64,000 nucleotides of DNA from Akkermansiaceae bacterium (GCA_018402445.1 JAGYIT010000007.1:992001-1056000), one strand, 5' to 3'. Shown: positions 17,411 to 26,130, numbered from the stretch's first letter. Notes: generated by a model from the letters alone, not told the origin. A program made the numbers and translations.

Positions 17411-17411
17411 C

Positions 17412-17738
17412 TCAGAGCGGCTTGGGCGGGAGGAGACCGCCGTCGAGTTCGCCGTCTTGAATCTTGGGAAGTTCGGGTTCCTTGAAGTTGCCGGGGATAA
17501 AAGACCAGAAGGATTTCTTGCGCTCGAAGGCGAGGGCGCGATCCTTGCCGAGTGGCATTTCCTTGAGATCTTTTTCGCGGACTTCGACGACATCGATCTT
17601 CGAGGGGCGCAGATCGGCGAGGGAGAACTTGCTGATGCCGGAGGTGGCCTTGTCGGTGGTGGATTTGACAGCGTCCACAGCCCCGCAGGAGGCCAGGAGG
17701 AAGGATGCGGCGCAACCGCAGAGGAGGGGATTCTTCAT
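17412..17738 (-). CDS. Small predicted lipoprotein
   Basis: A 108-residue protein with a clear lipoprotein signal: MKNPLLCGCAASFLLASC, with the lipobox Cys at about 18. The remainder (VDAVKSTTDKATSGISKFSL, then a basic and acidic middle part) has no domain that I recognise. It ends with a Pro/Lys-rich tail GGLLPPKPL. It lies between the purD operon and the glycosidase-like lipoprotein, all minus strand, but separate by spacing. It is likely anchored to the outer or inner membrane. Confidence 0.7.
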   Translation of the reverse strand: MKNPLLCGCAASFLLASCGAVDAVKSTTDKATSGISKFSLADLRPSKIDVVEVREKDLKEMPLGKDRALAFERKKSFWSFIPGNFKEPELPKIQDGELDGGLLPPKPL

Positions 17739-17827
17739 GGCTGGTAGAAGGGTTGGGATTTAAAGCGCAAAGTCATCCTCTCTCATCAATCGACATTTGT
17801 CCAGAATCCGTTTTGGTGGCGGTTCCG

Positions 17828-18667
17828 TCACCTCGGCATTAAGATGAGGAAATTGCGGACGGGGCGGTTGAGGATGCCGCGGCGCTCGATCGGGCCGCCG
17901 GGGATTTCTGGGGAAACGAAAAGATCGGAGGAGCGTCCGCCGTCGAGGTTGAGAGCGGTGCGGGCGGGCCATGGCGCGGGGGAGGATGAGGCGAGGGCAT
18001 CGCCGAGGGCGGCGAGGCTGCAGGGGGAAGTTTTGCCGATCCACCAGAGGTGGCCTCCATCGGTCATGAGGAGAGAGCGGACGGCGATTTTTTCCCGGTC
18101 GAGGCCGCCGACGGCGCTGCCGTTCTCGACGAGCAGAGGGCCGGCCTGGAGGAGTTCGCGGGCAGCGGAGAAGGCAGAGGGGGAGCTGCGGCGGGAGAGG
18201 GAAAGTCGGCCGGAGGTGCTTTCCGTGAAGACACCGGAGCCGAGGGAGGAGGCGGAGTTCCACGCGCCGGAGCGTTTCCCGGCGCTGACGACGAGGCCGA
18301 GGGGTTCGCCCTCGGGGGTGAAGAAGCCAGCGTTCATCGCGGTGAGCGCACGGTGTGCTGCGGCGGCCTCGCGCGAAGTGCCGTAGGTGGAGCCGGGGCC
18401 GAGAGCTTGGTCGATGACGCGGAGGCGATGGTTGCGGGAATCGAAAGAGACACCCTCGAAGAATATGCCGCGGATGGTTTTCCGGGCGAGGGCGGGGGCT
18501 TTTGCGGGGGGTGAGGGAAGGGGGATGGGCGGGGTTCCGGTGACGGGTGGGAGGGAAAGCAGAGGAGCTGTGGGCGGGGGAGCTATTTTTTCCCGGAGCG
18601 CACCCAGCGGAGGCGCGGGCTGGCAGGCACAGAGCGCGAGGCTCACGGGGATGATGGGAAAACGCAT
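17828..18667 (-). CDS. Phosphodiester glycosidase (NAGPA-like) lipoprotein
   Basis: A 279-residue exported protein. MRFPIIPVSLALCAC gives a lipobox with Cys near 15; then comes a Pro-rich linker (about 20-60). The domain starts about residue 62 with IFFEGVSFDSRNHRLRVID. It shows the NAGPA family marks: TAMNAGFFTPEGEPLGLVVS, LLMTDGGHLWWIG and TALNLDGGRSSDLFV. Members hydrolyse sugar-phosphodiester or related links, and many bacterial ones are uncharacterised. The ATG at 18667 was chosen because it begins the signal; longer readings to 19261 are antisense to the next gene. Confidence 0.8.
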   Translation of the reverse strand: MRFPIIPVSLALCACQPAPPLGALREKIAPPPTAPLLSLPPVTGTPPIPLPSPPAKAPALARKTIRGIFFEGVSFDSRNHRLRVIDQALGPGSTYGTSREAAAAHRALTAMNAGFFTPEGEPLGLVVSAGKRSGAWNSASSLGSGVFTESTSGRLSLSRRSSPSAFSAARELLQAGPLLVENGSAVGGLDREKIAVRSLLMTDGGHLWWIGKTSPCSLAALGDALASSSPAPWPARTALNLDGGRSSDLFVSPEIPGGPIERRGILNRPVRNFLILMPR

Positions 18668-18748
18668 CGGGAAGAGCAAACGGCGTAAAGCGGAGCCTGG
18701 CAAGCTTGGCGGTTGCGGGTGCGGCGCGGCGGTGCGATCCTCACGGCG

Positions 18749-19359
18749 ATGACCGGTTTGAATCTTCCGAAAGAGTGCGGCGTGATGCTGCTTCCCGATT
18801 GCACATTGTTTCCCCAAGGCGGGCTGCCGCTGTTCATTTTCGAAGAACGCTACCGGCTCATGCTGGCCGACGCGCTGGCGGGCGACTGTGTGTTCGCCGT
18901 CGGGCGGATCCGCGATGACGGGGATAGCGAGACCATCGCGCCGGTGGGCACGGCGGGGCTGATCCGAGCATCCAGGGAGCGCGAGGACGGCACTTCCGAG
19001 TTGCTGCTCCATGGCGTGATCCGCGTGAGGTTTCTGGAATGGCTGGAGGATAAGCCCTATCCCTGCGCCCTCATCGAGCCGGTGCTCCCCGCGTCGATGG
19101 AGGACGGGAAGGGCGCGGCGGCTATGAAAACCCTCCGGGGTGCCGTCGAGGACGCGATCGCCCATTTGCCGGACGAGGTGCGCGTGGGGCTGATGACTCT
19201 GCTCGACCAGACGGATGAACCCGCGCTGATGGCGGATGTAGTGGCTCAGCAATTCGTCCACGATCCGGATCTGCGCCAGGAGCTTTTGGAGGCCGAATCC
19301 CCCGGGGAAAGGATCAGCAAGCTCTGCGTATTTTCGACAAACTCAACACCGATGACTAA
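18749..19359 (+). CDS. LON substrate-binding domain protein, frameshifted near the end
   Basis: Stand-alone Lon N-terminal (LAN/PUA-like) domain without ATPase or protease parts. It reads VMLLPDCTLFPQGGLPLFIF, then EERYRLMLADALAG at the N-terminus, which is the family hallmark. At about 19322 one base seems missing: in the given frame the protein runs on to 19435 with unrelated residues. Adding a base gives KLRIFDKLNTDD and a stop at 19359. The corrected product is about 203 residues. The family has no agreed function; a protein-binding role is usual. Confidence 0.8.
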
Positions 19360-19427
19360 GCGGTCGCGGCCGTCGCGCAGGGTATTGGGTTGCGCAACGG
19401 AGGAAAACGCGGAGAGTGGGCGCCTAC

Positions 19428-20456
19428 ATGATTAGCGCGGACGAGATCAGGGAGCTTTTGAAACAGGTGAGGTATCCGGGTTTTTCACGGGACATCGTAT
19501 CCTTCGGATTGGTGAAGACAGTGGAGGTGGCGGGCGGGGATGTGATCGTGCGTATCGAGGTGGCGACAAAGGACGCGCAGGTGCCGCAAACGATTTTCAG
19601 GGATGTTCACTCCGTGCTGGAAAGGATCGAGGGCATCGGCCACGCGAAGGTCGATATTGAGGTCAAAGACGCCCCGGAAGCGGCGGGCGGAGCGGCGGGG
19701 AAAAGCTCCATTCCCGGAGTGAAACGCATCATCGCGGTGGCGTCCGGAAAGGGCGGGGTCGGAAAATCCACGGTCGCCGCGAATCTCGCCGTCGCGCTTT
19801 CCGCAAGGGGGCTGAAAGTGGGGCTATGCGATTGCGATCTCTACGGACCGTCCGTCGCCCAGATGTTCGGCACCACCGAGCGCCCGGACGCGAATGAGCA
19901 GGACGAGATCATTCCCATTGAGGCGCACGGACTGAAGCTGATGTCTATGGGTTTCCTGCTGGAGGATAAATCACCGGTGATCGTCCGCGGCCCGATGGCG
20001 ACGCGCTACACGCAGCAATTCCTCCGCCAGGTGGCGTGGGGCGATCTGGACGTGCTGGTGCTCGACCTCCCGCCGGGCACGGGCGATATCCAGCTGACCA
20101 TCGTGCAGACCGTGGCGGTGGATGGGGCGGTGATCGTGACCACTCCGCAGGAAGTCGCGCTGATCGACGCGCGCAAGGCGGTGGCGATGTTCGCGAAGGT
20201 CAATGTGCCCATCCTCGGCTTGATCGAGAACATGGCTTGGTTCGAGGGGGACGACGGGAAGCGATACTACATTTTCGGCGAGGGCGGCGGTGTCCGCGAG
20301 GCAGAGGACATGAACGTCCCGTTGCTGGCGCGCATCCCCATCGACCTCCCCACCGGTCGTGGCGGCGACGAGGGGCGGCCTGTGGCGCTGATCCCGCCTT
20401 CGGAAAACAAAGTCTCTGCCGCGTTCCACGCGATGGTTGCGGGGCTCAACGTCTAG
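19428..20456 (+). CDS. Mrp/ApbC-type iron-sulfur cluster carrier ATPase
   Basis: 342 residues from the ATG at 19428. An N-terminal DUF59/MIP18 domain (about 1-85, with IRELLKQVRYPGFSRDIVSF) is followed by a ParA/MinD-like ATPase with the deviant Walker A GKGGVGKST (about 107-115), DLYGPSVAQMFG, and LVLDLPPGTGDIQLTIVQT. The usual CxxC near the end of the domain, which binds the cluster, is missing: between ENMAWF and YYIFGEGGG the residues are EGDDGKR. Similar Cys-less forms are known from Bacteroidetes. It acts in cytosolic Fe-S assembly or delivery. Confidence 0.9.
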   Translation: MISADEIRELLKQVRYPGFSRDIVSFGLVKTVEVAGGDVIVRIEVATKDAQVPQTIFRDVHSVLERIEGIGHAKVDIEVKDAPEAAGGAAGKSSIPGVKRIIAVASGKGGVGKSTVAANLAVALSARGLKVGLCDCDLYGPSVAQMFGTTERPDANEQDEIIPIEAHGLKLMSMGFLLEDKSPVIVRGPMATRYTQQFLRQVAWGDLDVLVLDLPPGTGDIQLTIVQTVAVDGAVIVTTPQEVALIDARKAVAMFAKVNVPILGLIENMAWFEGDDGKRYYIFGEGGGVREAEDMNVPLLARIPIDLPTGRGGDEGRPVALIPPSENKVSAAFHAMVAGLNV

Positions 20457-20530
20457 CAGGGAAAATCCCGCGTGGTCGCCTTCCCTGCGCGTCGGCGGGT
20501 GTCAGGGCGAGCAAGCTGGGGGAGAAGAGG

Positions 20531-20636
20531 AACCGCGAAGGAACGCGAATCTTGGGTTGGTTGGTCACATCCGCCGCATCCCATTTTCCGAAGCCACATC
20601 CATCTGATTCGCGTTTATTGGAGTTCATTCGCGGTT
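20531..20636. repeat. Intergenic inverted repeat (RAYT/REP-like)
   Basis: Left arm AACCGCGAAGGAACGCGAAT (20531-20550) and right arm 20607-20636, whose reverse complement begins AACCGCGAATGAACTCCAAT. The AACCGCGAAT and ACGCGAAT blocks recur at 36126-36231. It fills part of the 400-nt gap between the Mrp-type gene and the glycosyltransferase. The rest of that gap (20637-20857) shows only a possible TTGACA at about 20720 and no gene. Confidence 0.7.
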
Positions 20637-20857
20637 GAATCATCCGGAATTTGGACAGGTTTCTCTCTGGCCTGATGGCCCTGCGGCGGGTGCTTGACTT
20701 CCGGGCCGGACTTCCGGGCTTGACATGGTTTGCGCGCTCTGCTGATCTCCGCGCGGGGATGTTAATCGCCCTGCGCGCCCTTGTTTTCCGTGGGTATTCC
20801 GTTACCGGGTGTCCGGTTTCCACTCAGCAAGCACTTCCACCATCATTCCCAAGCACC

Positions 20858-22372
20858 ATGGACATCACATCTCCTCTCTGGTATTTCGCGTATATCACCG
20901 TCCTCATAGGCCTGGCCGGTTACGGCTCGCACCGCCTGACGATCATTTTCCTCTACCTGAAGCACTCCCGCAACAAGCCCGTGCCGCTTCGCGAGTTCCA
21001 GGAACTGCCGCTGGTGACCATTCAGCTCCCGGTTTTCAACGAGATGCACGTGGTGGACCGGCTCCTTGATTCGGTCTCGAAAATCGACTACCCCAAGGAC
21101 AAGATCCAGATCCAGCTTCTCGACGACTCCACGGACGACACCGTGGAAATCTGCCGCGAGGGGATCGCGCGCCTCGTCGCACAAGGCTTTGATGCTGAGC
21201 ACATCCACCGCACCGACCGCACCGGCTACAAGGCGGGCGCGTTGGAAAACGGCACCCATTCCGCGAAGGGTGAGTATCTTTTCATCCTAGATGCTGATTT
21301 CGTCCCGAACGCCGACGTCCTGAAAAAGACGATCCACTACTTCTCCGACGACAAGATCGGCATGATCCAGACCCGCTGGGGTCACCTCAACCGCACCTAT
21401 AACGTTCTCACCCGCATCCAGGCGATGTTCCTCGACGGGCACCTTGAGCTTGAGCAAACCGCGCGCAACCGCTCCGGACGCTTCTTCACCTTCAACGGCA
21501 CCGCCGGCATCTGGAGGAAATCCTGCATCGCCGATGCCGGCGGCTGGGAGCACGATACCCTCACCGAGGACATGGATCTCAGCTACCGCGCGCAGCTCAA
21601 GGGCTGGCGCTTCATTTTCCTCAACGACGTGGAAACGCCCGCAGAGCTGCCCGTGGACATGGACGGATTCAAGAGCCAGCAGCACCGCTGGACGAAAGGT
21701 TCCATCCAGGTCTGCAAAAAGGTGCTTCCCGCCATCTGGAGGAGCGATGTGCCGTTTTTCGTGAAGATGGAGGCCACCGCCCACCTCACCTCGAACTTCG
21801 CCTACCTGCTCCTGATCTGCCTCTGCTTCCTGATTTATCCCAGCCAGCACGCCCACCCGGATTTCGGGCCGCTCACCTACTACATCGTTAACATCCCGAT
21901 CTTCTTCTTCGCCTCGGTCTCGGTGCTGCTTTTCTACCTGACCTCCCAGAAAGCACTCCGCCCGGACACATGGTGGAAGGAAATCCCTTACCTGCCGCTG
22001 CTACTTGCGCTCGGAATCGGGATGTCGATCACTAACGCCAAGGCCGTGATCGAAGCGCTCTGCAACCACCAGACCGCCTTCATCCGCACCCCGAAATACG
22101 GAACCGAACTCAAGAATTCCGATTGGAAAAAGAGCAGCTACAAGGCGATCAAATCGCTCACCCCCGTGGTCGAGTTCCTGTTCGGTTGCTTCTTCCTCTT
22201 TGTGGTTGTCGAGGCGGCGATGCAGGGCCGCTGGTCTTCCGCGATTCTTTTGCTTCCATTCCCGGTTGGATTCTTCTATACTTCTTTTTCATCGTTGGCA
22301 CGAATGCTGCCATCCGTCTCCAGTCCCAAGACGATCAAAACGCCAGCCGCGAACCCGTCCGACTCGATCTGA
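20858..22372 (+). CDS. GT2 membrane glycosyltransferase (cellulose synthase/CslA-like)
   Basis: 504 residues from the ATG at 20858. One N-terminal membrane helix (about 8-33) precedes a GT-A domain with PVFNEMHVVDRLLDSVSKID, LLDDSTDD (88-95), ILDADFVP (143-150), the acceptor motif TEDMD (236-240) and QQHRW (274-278), that is, the QxxRW of processive beta-glycan synthases. Four to six C-terminal helices follow. It likely polymerises a hexose from a nucleotide sugar and extrudes the chain. No PilZ domain is seen. It is followed after 3 nt by an L,D-transpeptidase. Product (glucomannan-like or other) is unknown. Starts upstream at 20651 lie in repeat-bearing DNA. Confidence 0.88.
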   Translation: MDITSPLWYFAYITVLIGLAGYGSHRLTIIFLYLKHSRNKPVPLREFQELPLVTIQLPVFNEMHVVDRLLDSVSKIDYPKDKIQIQLLDDSTDDTVEICREGIARLVAQGFDAEHIHRTDRTGYKAGALENGTHSAKGEYLFILDADFVPNADVLKKTIHYFSDDKIGMIQTRWGHLNRTYNVLTRIQAMFLDGHLELEQTARNRSGRFFTFNGTAGIWRKSCIADAGGWEHDTLTEDMDLSYRAQLKGWRFIFLNDVETPAELPVDMDGFKSQQHRWTKGSIQVCKKVLPAIWRSDVPFFVKMEATAHLTSNFAYLLLICLCFLIYPSQHAHPDFGPLTYYIVNIPIFFFASVSVLLFYLTSQKALRPDTWWKEIPYLPLLLALGIGMSITNAKAVIEALCNHQTAFIRTPKYGTELKNSDWKKSSYKAIKSLTPVVEFLFGCFFLFVVVEAAMQGRWSSAILLLPFPVGFFYTSFSSLARMLPSVSSPKTIKTPAANPSDSI

Positions 22373-22375
22373 AAC

Positions 22376-22963
22376 ATGAAAAAAGGTATCACCCACCTGC
22401 TCCTACCCATACTCTGCATCATCCCGTTCCTGAACAGTTGCGGTCCCACGGTGGACAACCGTAACAAAATGCTCGTGAGCGTCCGCGACCAGAAAATGCT
22501 GCTCCTCCGCGACGGCAAGCCGGTCAAGGCCTACAAAATTTCCACTTCGAAATTCGGACTCGGCGACCAGCCCGGCTCCAACCGCACGCCTCTCGGTAAA
22601 ATGAAGGTTGCGAAAAAGATCGGATGCGGTCATCCGCCAGGAGCCGTGTTCAAGAGCCGCCGCCCCACCGGCGAGGTGCTCAAGCCGAACGCTCCCGGCC
22701 GAGATCCCATCGTCAGCCGTATCCTTTGGCTGTCCGGCACCGATCCATACAACCGCAATGCCTACCGCCGTTACATCTACATCCATGGCACGCCCGAGGT
22801 GAACCGGCTCGGCACTCCCGCATCATACGGCTGCATCCGTATGGGTACCCGCGATGTCGTGGATCTATACAACCGCGTCGGAACAGGTGCCGATGTCTAT
22901 GTGATGCGCGGCCCCTTGCCGAAATCGGTGTCGCCAAGATCAAATAACATCGTCGCCCGCTAA
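22376..22963 (+). CDS. L,D-transpeptidase (YkuD) lipoprotein
   Basis: 195 residues. The signal peptide ends in the lipobox FLNSC (Cys 22). The YkuD catalytic domain carries the motif HGTPEVNRLGTPASYGCIRM, with His 137 and nucleophile Cys 153 (HxxN...SxGCxR). Such enzymes make 3-3 cross-links in peptidoglycan or attach lipoproteins to it. It starts 3 nt after the glycosyltransferase stop, so they form one operon, which suggests envelope building. Confidence 0.92.
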   Translation: MKKGITHLLLPILCIIPFLNSCGPTVDNRNKMLVSVRDQKMLLLRDGKPVKAYKISTSKFGLGDQPGSNRTPLGKMKVAKKIGCGHPPGAVFKSRRPTGEVLKPNAPGRDPIVSRILWLSGTDPYNRNAYRRYIYIHGTPEVNRLGTPASYGCIRMGTRDVVDLYNRVGTGADVYVMRGPLPKSVSPRSNNIVAR

Positions 22964-22987
22964 GTTCGGTTTTCCGTAAACATCAGC

Positions 22988-23017
22988 TTGACAGAAATAC
23001 CCGAACCCTCCTAGCTT
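22988..23017 (+). promoter_or_regulatory. Probable promoter of rpsT
   Basis: TTGACA at 22988-22993 and TAGCTT at 23012-23017 are separated by 18 nt. The rpsT start is about 50 nt downstream. Confidence 0.5.
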
Positions 23018-23068
23018 CCCGCCCCCTGAGCCGGAAGCCGGATCAGATACAACAAATTTCCCAATACC

Positions 23069-23332
23069 ATGGCCAACCACAAATCCGCAATCAAGCGCAA
23101 CCGTCAGACCGTCGTCCGCACCGAGCGCAACCGCGCCGAGAAGAGCCGGATGAAGACCATCCGTAAAAAAGCCATTGCCGCGATCAGCTCTGGTGACAAG
23201 GACGCCGCCGCCAAGGCCGCTTCCGAGTTCTCCTCCGTCGTGGACAAGGCCGCCAAGCGCAACCTCATCCATCCCAACAAGGCGGCGAACCTCAAGAGCA
23301 AGACCGCCAAGGCGCTTGCCGCGATCGCCTGA
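23069..23332 (+). CDS. rpsT: 30S ribosomal protein S20
   Basis: An 87-residue very basic protein with the S20 pattern: MANHKSAIKRNRQTVVRTER at the start, and KAAKRNLIHPNKAANLKSKT near the end. It binds the 5' and 3'-minor domains of 16S rRNA. It is monocistronic, with a TTGACA-type promoter upstream and a hairpin terminator right behind. Confidence 0.96.
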   Translation: MANHKSAIKRNRQTVVRTERNRAEKSRMKTIRKKAIAAISSGDKDAAAKAASEFSSVVDKAAKRNLIHPNKAANLKSKTAKALAAIA

Positions 23333-23370
23333 CCGACATCTCCGGCTCCGGGATTTTCCCGACGAATGAT

Positions 23371-23400
23371 AAGCGGGCCGGCCATCCGGTGCCGCTTTTT
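23371..23400 (+). terminator. Terminator after rpsT
   Basis: AAGCGGGCCGG and CCGGTGCCGCTT form a stem with one bulge around CCAT, ending in TTTTT. It sits 39 nt after the rpsT stop. Confidence 0.75.
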
Positions 23401-23414
23401 CCGTGCCCGTACCC

Positions 23415-23642
23415 ATGCAAACACCTTCAACCAACCGCGCGGAAACGGCCGCCAAGATCGCCTCGAATCCCGCGAACTACAAGGTTTGCGAGGGCTGCGA
23501 CTCGATCGTGGGGAAAGCCACCGCAATCTGCCCGAACTGCCACAGCTTCCGTTTCGACGCTGAGCCACACACGGTCGTCAGCCAGGCCGTTTTGCTCGGC
23601 AACCGCGAACAGCGCTCCGTGACTGCGGACGATCTCGCATGA
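23415..23642 (+). CDS. Small zinc-ribbon protein
   Basis: 75 residues from the ATG at 23415 (a GTG 12 nt upstream is in frame). The core is YKVCEGCDSIVGKATAICPN, then CHSFRFD: two CxxC pairs spaced as in a zinc ribbon. The rest is hydrophilic. It is not L32 and not another ribosomal protein that I know. Its closeness to rpsT and its size suggest a nucleic-acid or ribosome-linked role, but that is a guess from context. Confidence 0.75.
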   Translation: MQTPSTNRAETAAKIASNPANYKVCEGCDSIVGKATAICPNCHSFRFDAEPHTVVSQAVLLGNREQRSVTADDLA

Positions 23643-23712
23643 CGCGGGGTTCACGTTTCTAACAAGCTTTTTCGGTTGCTTCGGGCGTGCGGCGGGCGAG
23701 GATCATCTTCAT

Positions 23713-25110
23713 ATGAAACTCAAATTTTGCGGGGCGGCGGGGACCACCACGGGTTCCCAACACCTGCTGGAAATCAACGGCAAGCGCATCCTGCTCGATT
23801 GCGGGCTCTATCAGGGTAGGCGCAAGGACGCGTATGAGATCAACTGCTGTTTTCCTCATTTTGACCCCGCGTCCGTGGATGTCGTGGTGCTCTCCCACGC
23901 GCACATCGACCACAGCGGAAACCTACCGAACCTTTCCAAGAAGGGTTTCAAAGGCTCGATCTTCACCACGAACGCCACCCGCGATCTCTGCCAGATCATG
24001 CTCCGCGACTCCGCTCGTATCCAGGAAGGCGATATCGACTGGCTCAACAAGCACCGCAAGCGCAAGGGGCTTGAGCCAGCGGAGCCGCTTTACAATGAGA
24101 TCGATGCGGAGAAGTGCCTGAGGCAATTCGTCACCCTCGGTTATGACCGACCGATCACGATCTCCGAGGGGGTGGAGCTCACCTTCGTGGACGCCGGGCA
24201 CATCCTCGGCAGCGCGCAGGTGGTGCTGGATGTGATGGATCATTCCGATGCGAAGAAAAAACGTTTCCTGTTTTCCGGGGATGTCGGCAGGGGCAACAAC
24301 GAGGTGCTCCGGGATCCGGTGGCGGTGGCGGATGTCGATTTCCTCCTGATGGAATCGACCTACGGCGGGCGTGAGCACGATATGGCGCCGGGCTTCGACG
24401 ACCGCTTTGGTGAGATCATCCGCGAGGCGGTGGAACGCGGCGGGAAAATACTGATCCCGTCGTTCGCCGTCGAGCGGACGCAGCAAGTTCTCTATTTCCT
24501 GCACGACCTGCTCGTGAAAAACGAAATCCCGCCTATCCCCGTGTATGTGGACAGCCCCCTCGCTGTTAGTGCCACGGAGATCTACCGGCTGCACCCGGAT
24601 TCTTTCAGCGAGGAGGTTTATCACACGCTCTTCGAGATACAGAACCCGTTCGGATTCGAGGAACTCACGCTTGTTCGCAGTGTGAAAGCGTCGAAAGCGC
24701 TCAATGATATCGAGGGTGTGGCGATCATCATTTCCGCCTCCGGCATGTGCGAGGCGGGACGCATCCTTCACCACCTCCGCAACAACATCGGCAACCCGCG
24801 CACGACCGTCCTTTTTGTCGGCTACTGCGCAGAGGGGACTCTGGGTCGGAAAATCCGGGACGGGGCGAAGGATGTGAATATCCTCGGCGATACCTTCCCC
24901 GTGCGGGCGCACATCGAGTCCATCGATTCCTTTTCCGGCCACGCCGACCATTCGGAACTCGTCGATTACTTCCATCGCATCACCGGCCCGAAAACCCGCA
25001 CGTGGCTCGTCCACGGCGAGGCCGAATCCGCCCAAAGCCTCCAATCCGTCCTTAACGCCGCAGGTGGCAACGTGGAGATCGGAATCCTCGGCAAGGAAGC
25101 CGTCTTCTGA
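23713..25110 (+). CDS. Beta-CASP metallo-beta-lactamase-fold RNase-like protein
   Basis: 465 residues, complete. N-terminal MBL fold with the zinc motif SHAHIDHSGNLP (His 62, His 64, Asp 66, His 67), LTFVDAGHILGSAQVVLDVM, and FLFSGDVGRGNNEVLRDP. The beta-CASP insert includes LIPSFAVERTQQVLYFLHDL, and the C-terminal part carries FSGHADHSELVDYF and TWLVHGEAES. This is the CPSF/Ysh1-type architecture shared by RNA-processing nucleases. The substrate in bacteria of this subgroup is not established. The start ATG is 70 nt past the zinc-ribbon gene. Confidence 0.9.
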   Translation: MKLKFCGAAGTTTGSQHLLEINGKRILLDCGLYQGRRKDAYEINCCFPHFDPASVDVVVLSHAHIDHSGNLPNLSKKGFKGSIFTTNATRDLCQIMLRDSARIQEGDIDWLNKHRKRKGLEPAEPLYNEIDAEKCLRQFVTLGYDRPITISEGVELTFVDAGHILGSAQVVLDVMDHSDAKKKRFLFSGDVGRGNNEVLRDPVAVADVDFLLMESTYGGREHDMAPGFDDRFGEIIREAVERGGKILIPSFAVERTQQVLYFLHDLLVKNEIPPIPVYVDSPLAVSATEIYRLHPDSFSEEVYHTLFEIQNPFGFEELTLVRSVKASKALNDIEGVAIIISASGMCEAGRILHHLRNNIGNPRTTVLFVGYCAEGTLGRKIRDGAKDVNILGDTFPVRAHIESIDSFSGHADHSELVDYFHRITGPKTRTWLVHGEAESAQSLQSVLNAAGGNVEIGILGKEAVF

Positions 25111-25134
25111 GGCTATGAGTCTGTGAATGCGTGA

Positions 25135-25857
25135 ACAAAAGGGATTCGTTTCCGGGCGGCGGGGGAGGGGACGGGGCCAAGCCTTGCGTCCGCATTCGCT
25201 TCGACGGTCTCCCTTATCAGCGTCCCGCCCGGCGAAACCACCGTTCCTGTCACGTGGATCTACACAAACCGCTTGGACTTCCCCTTGGTTGTAGAGCGCA
25301 TCGAGGAATCCTGCGGCTGCCTCAGCGCAGGCATCGCAAAGGGAGATGATGCGATACATCAGGTCGCTCCCGGCACGTCCGGAAAAATCGAGGCCCGTTT
25401 CACGGCGGGTGGCCATCGCGGCCTTTTGCGCAAGTCGATCCATGTCCGTTTCGTCGGCCACGACAAGCCCGTCGAGCTGGTGGCCGAAGCCACGATCCCT
25501 TCCCATGTGGAAATTTCCTCGCAGGATCTGGCTTGGGAAGCGGCCGATGCCGGTCTCCCGAAAACCGTCACTCTCACCAGCGGCACAGGGAAAAGCTTTG
25601 CCATCACCGCCCTCCATGCCGCCGATGCGCATGCCCTCGCCGCCGCCCGCGACCTCGCCGCCGACCTTTCGCAGCCCGTCCTCCTCCGCAAAGCCGCCAT
25701 CGCCCTCATCGGCCAGCACGGCGGCGAAAACGACATCGCCAGCCTTGAAACCTACGCCGGGGAAAATTTCCGCCTCGCCCAAGCCGCCGACCCCGCCCGC
25801 ACCGCCATCCAACACCGCCTCGCCAACCCCGACGCCCCAAAGCCGGTTCCCTTTTGA
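25135..25857 (+). CDS. DUF1573-like protein, 5' end unclear
   Basis: The reading frame is open from 25135, and from about 25198 it looks like exported DUF1573 (Ig-like) protein: VSLISVPPGETTVPVTWIYT, then ERIEESCGCLSAGIA with the family CGC motif, and RKSIHVRFVGHDKPVELVAE. No standard start codon precedes the conserved part in this frame; the only one is TTG at 25273, inside the domain. The stretch 25150-25180 is a run of G-rich DNA, so a frameshift there probably hides the signal peptide. About 70 C-terminal residues are Ala/Asp-rich. Similar proteins sit in cell envelopes; function unknown. Confidence 0.55.
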   Translation, partial: TKGIRFRAAGEGTGPSLASAFASTVSLISVPPGETTVPVTWIYTNRLDFPLVVERIEESCGCLSAGIAKGDDAIHQVAPGTSGKIEARFTAGGHRGLLRKSIHVRFVGHDKPVELVAEATIPSHVEISSQDLAWEAADAGLPKTVTLTSGTGKSFAITALHAADAHALAAARDLAADLSQPVLLRKAAIALIGQHGGENDIASLETYAGENFRLAQAADPARTAIQHRLANPDAPKPVPF

Positions 25858-25861
25858 TAAT

Positions 25862-25931
25862 CAGGAGTCAGTAAACAGGAGTCAGGAATCAACAATCTTC
25901 AATCCACAATCTTCAATCCTCTATCCACCAT
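25862..25931. repeat. Ten-unit heptanucleotide tract running into a start codon
   Basis: Ten consecutive 7-nt units: CAGGAGT, CAGTAAA, CAGGAGT, CAGGAAT, CAACAAT, CTTCAAT, CCACAAT, CTTCAAT, CCTCTAT and CCACCAT. The last unit supplies AT of the ATG at 25930. The period is exact; the sequence is degenerate. Confidence 0.85.
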
Positions 25932-26100
25932 GAACCTCCGCAGCATCCTAACCGCCCTCATCGCCTCAACCGCTGCTTTGCACGCCCAGCAGCCCGGCAT
26001 CACCGCCGAGACATGGACAGGCCTCACCCCCGGGAAATCCATCCTCATCCTCCGCAAGGAACATTGCAAGATTCCCGGAAAATTATCAGAAATCCTTTGA
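25930..26100 (+). pseudogene. Truncated secreted protein, cut by the transposase unit
   Basis: The ATG at 25930 starts a good signal peptide (MNLRSILTALIASTAALHAQ) and a mature beginning ITAETWTGLTPGKSILILRK. After about 42 codons the sequence changes character and ends at 26100 in an unrelated tail (KIPGKLSEIL). The transposase gene starts 30 nt on. The rest of the gene is not found after the transposase, so it has been deleted or lies elsewhere. Confidence 0.6.
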
Positions 26101-26130
26101 CTACGTGGAATCGTTCGGCAAGGTGGGGGC

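Noticed and set aside
20651-20857. Longer start for the glycosyltransferase
   Set aside because: The extra 69 codons have no family similarity and overlap the repeat and possible promoter; the ATG at 20858 begins the first membrane helix.
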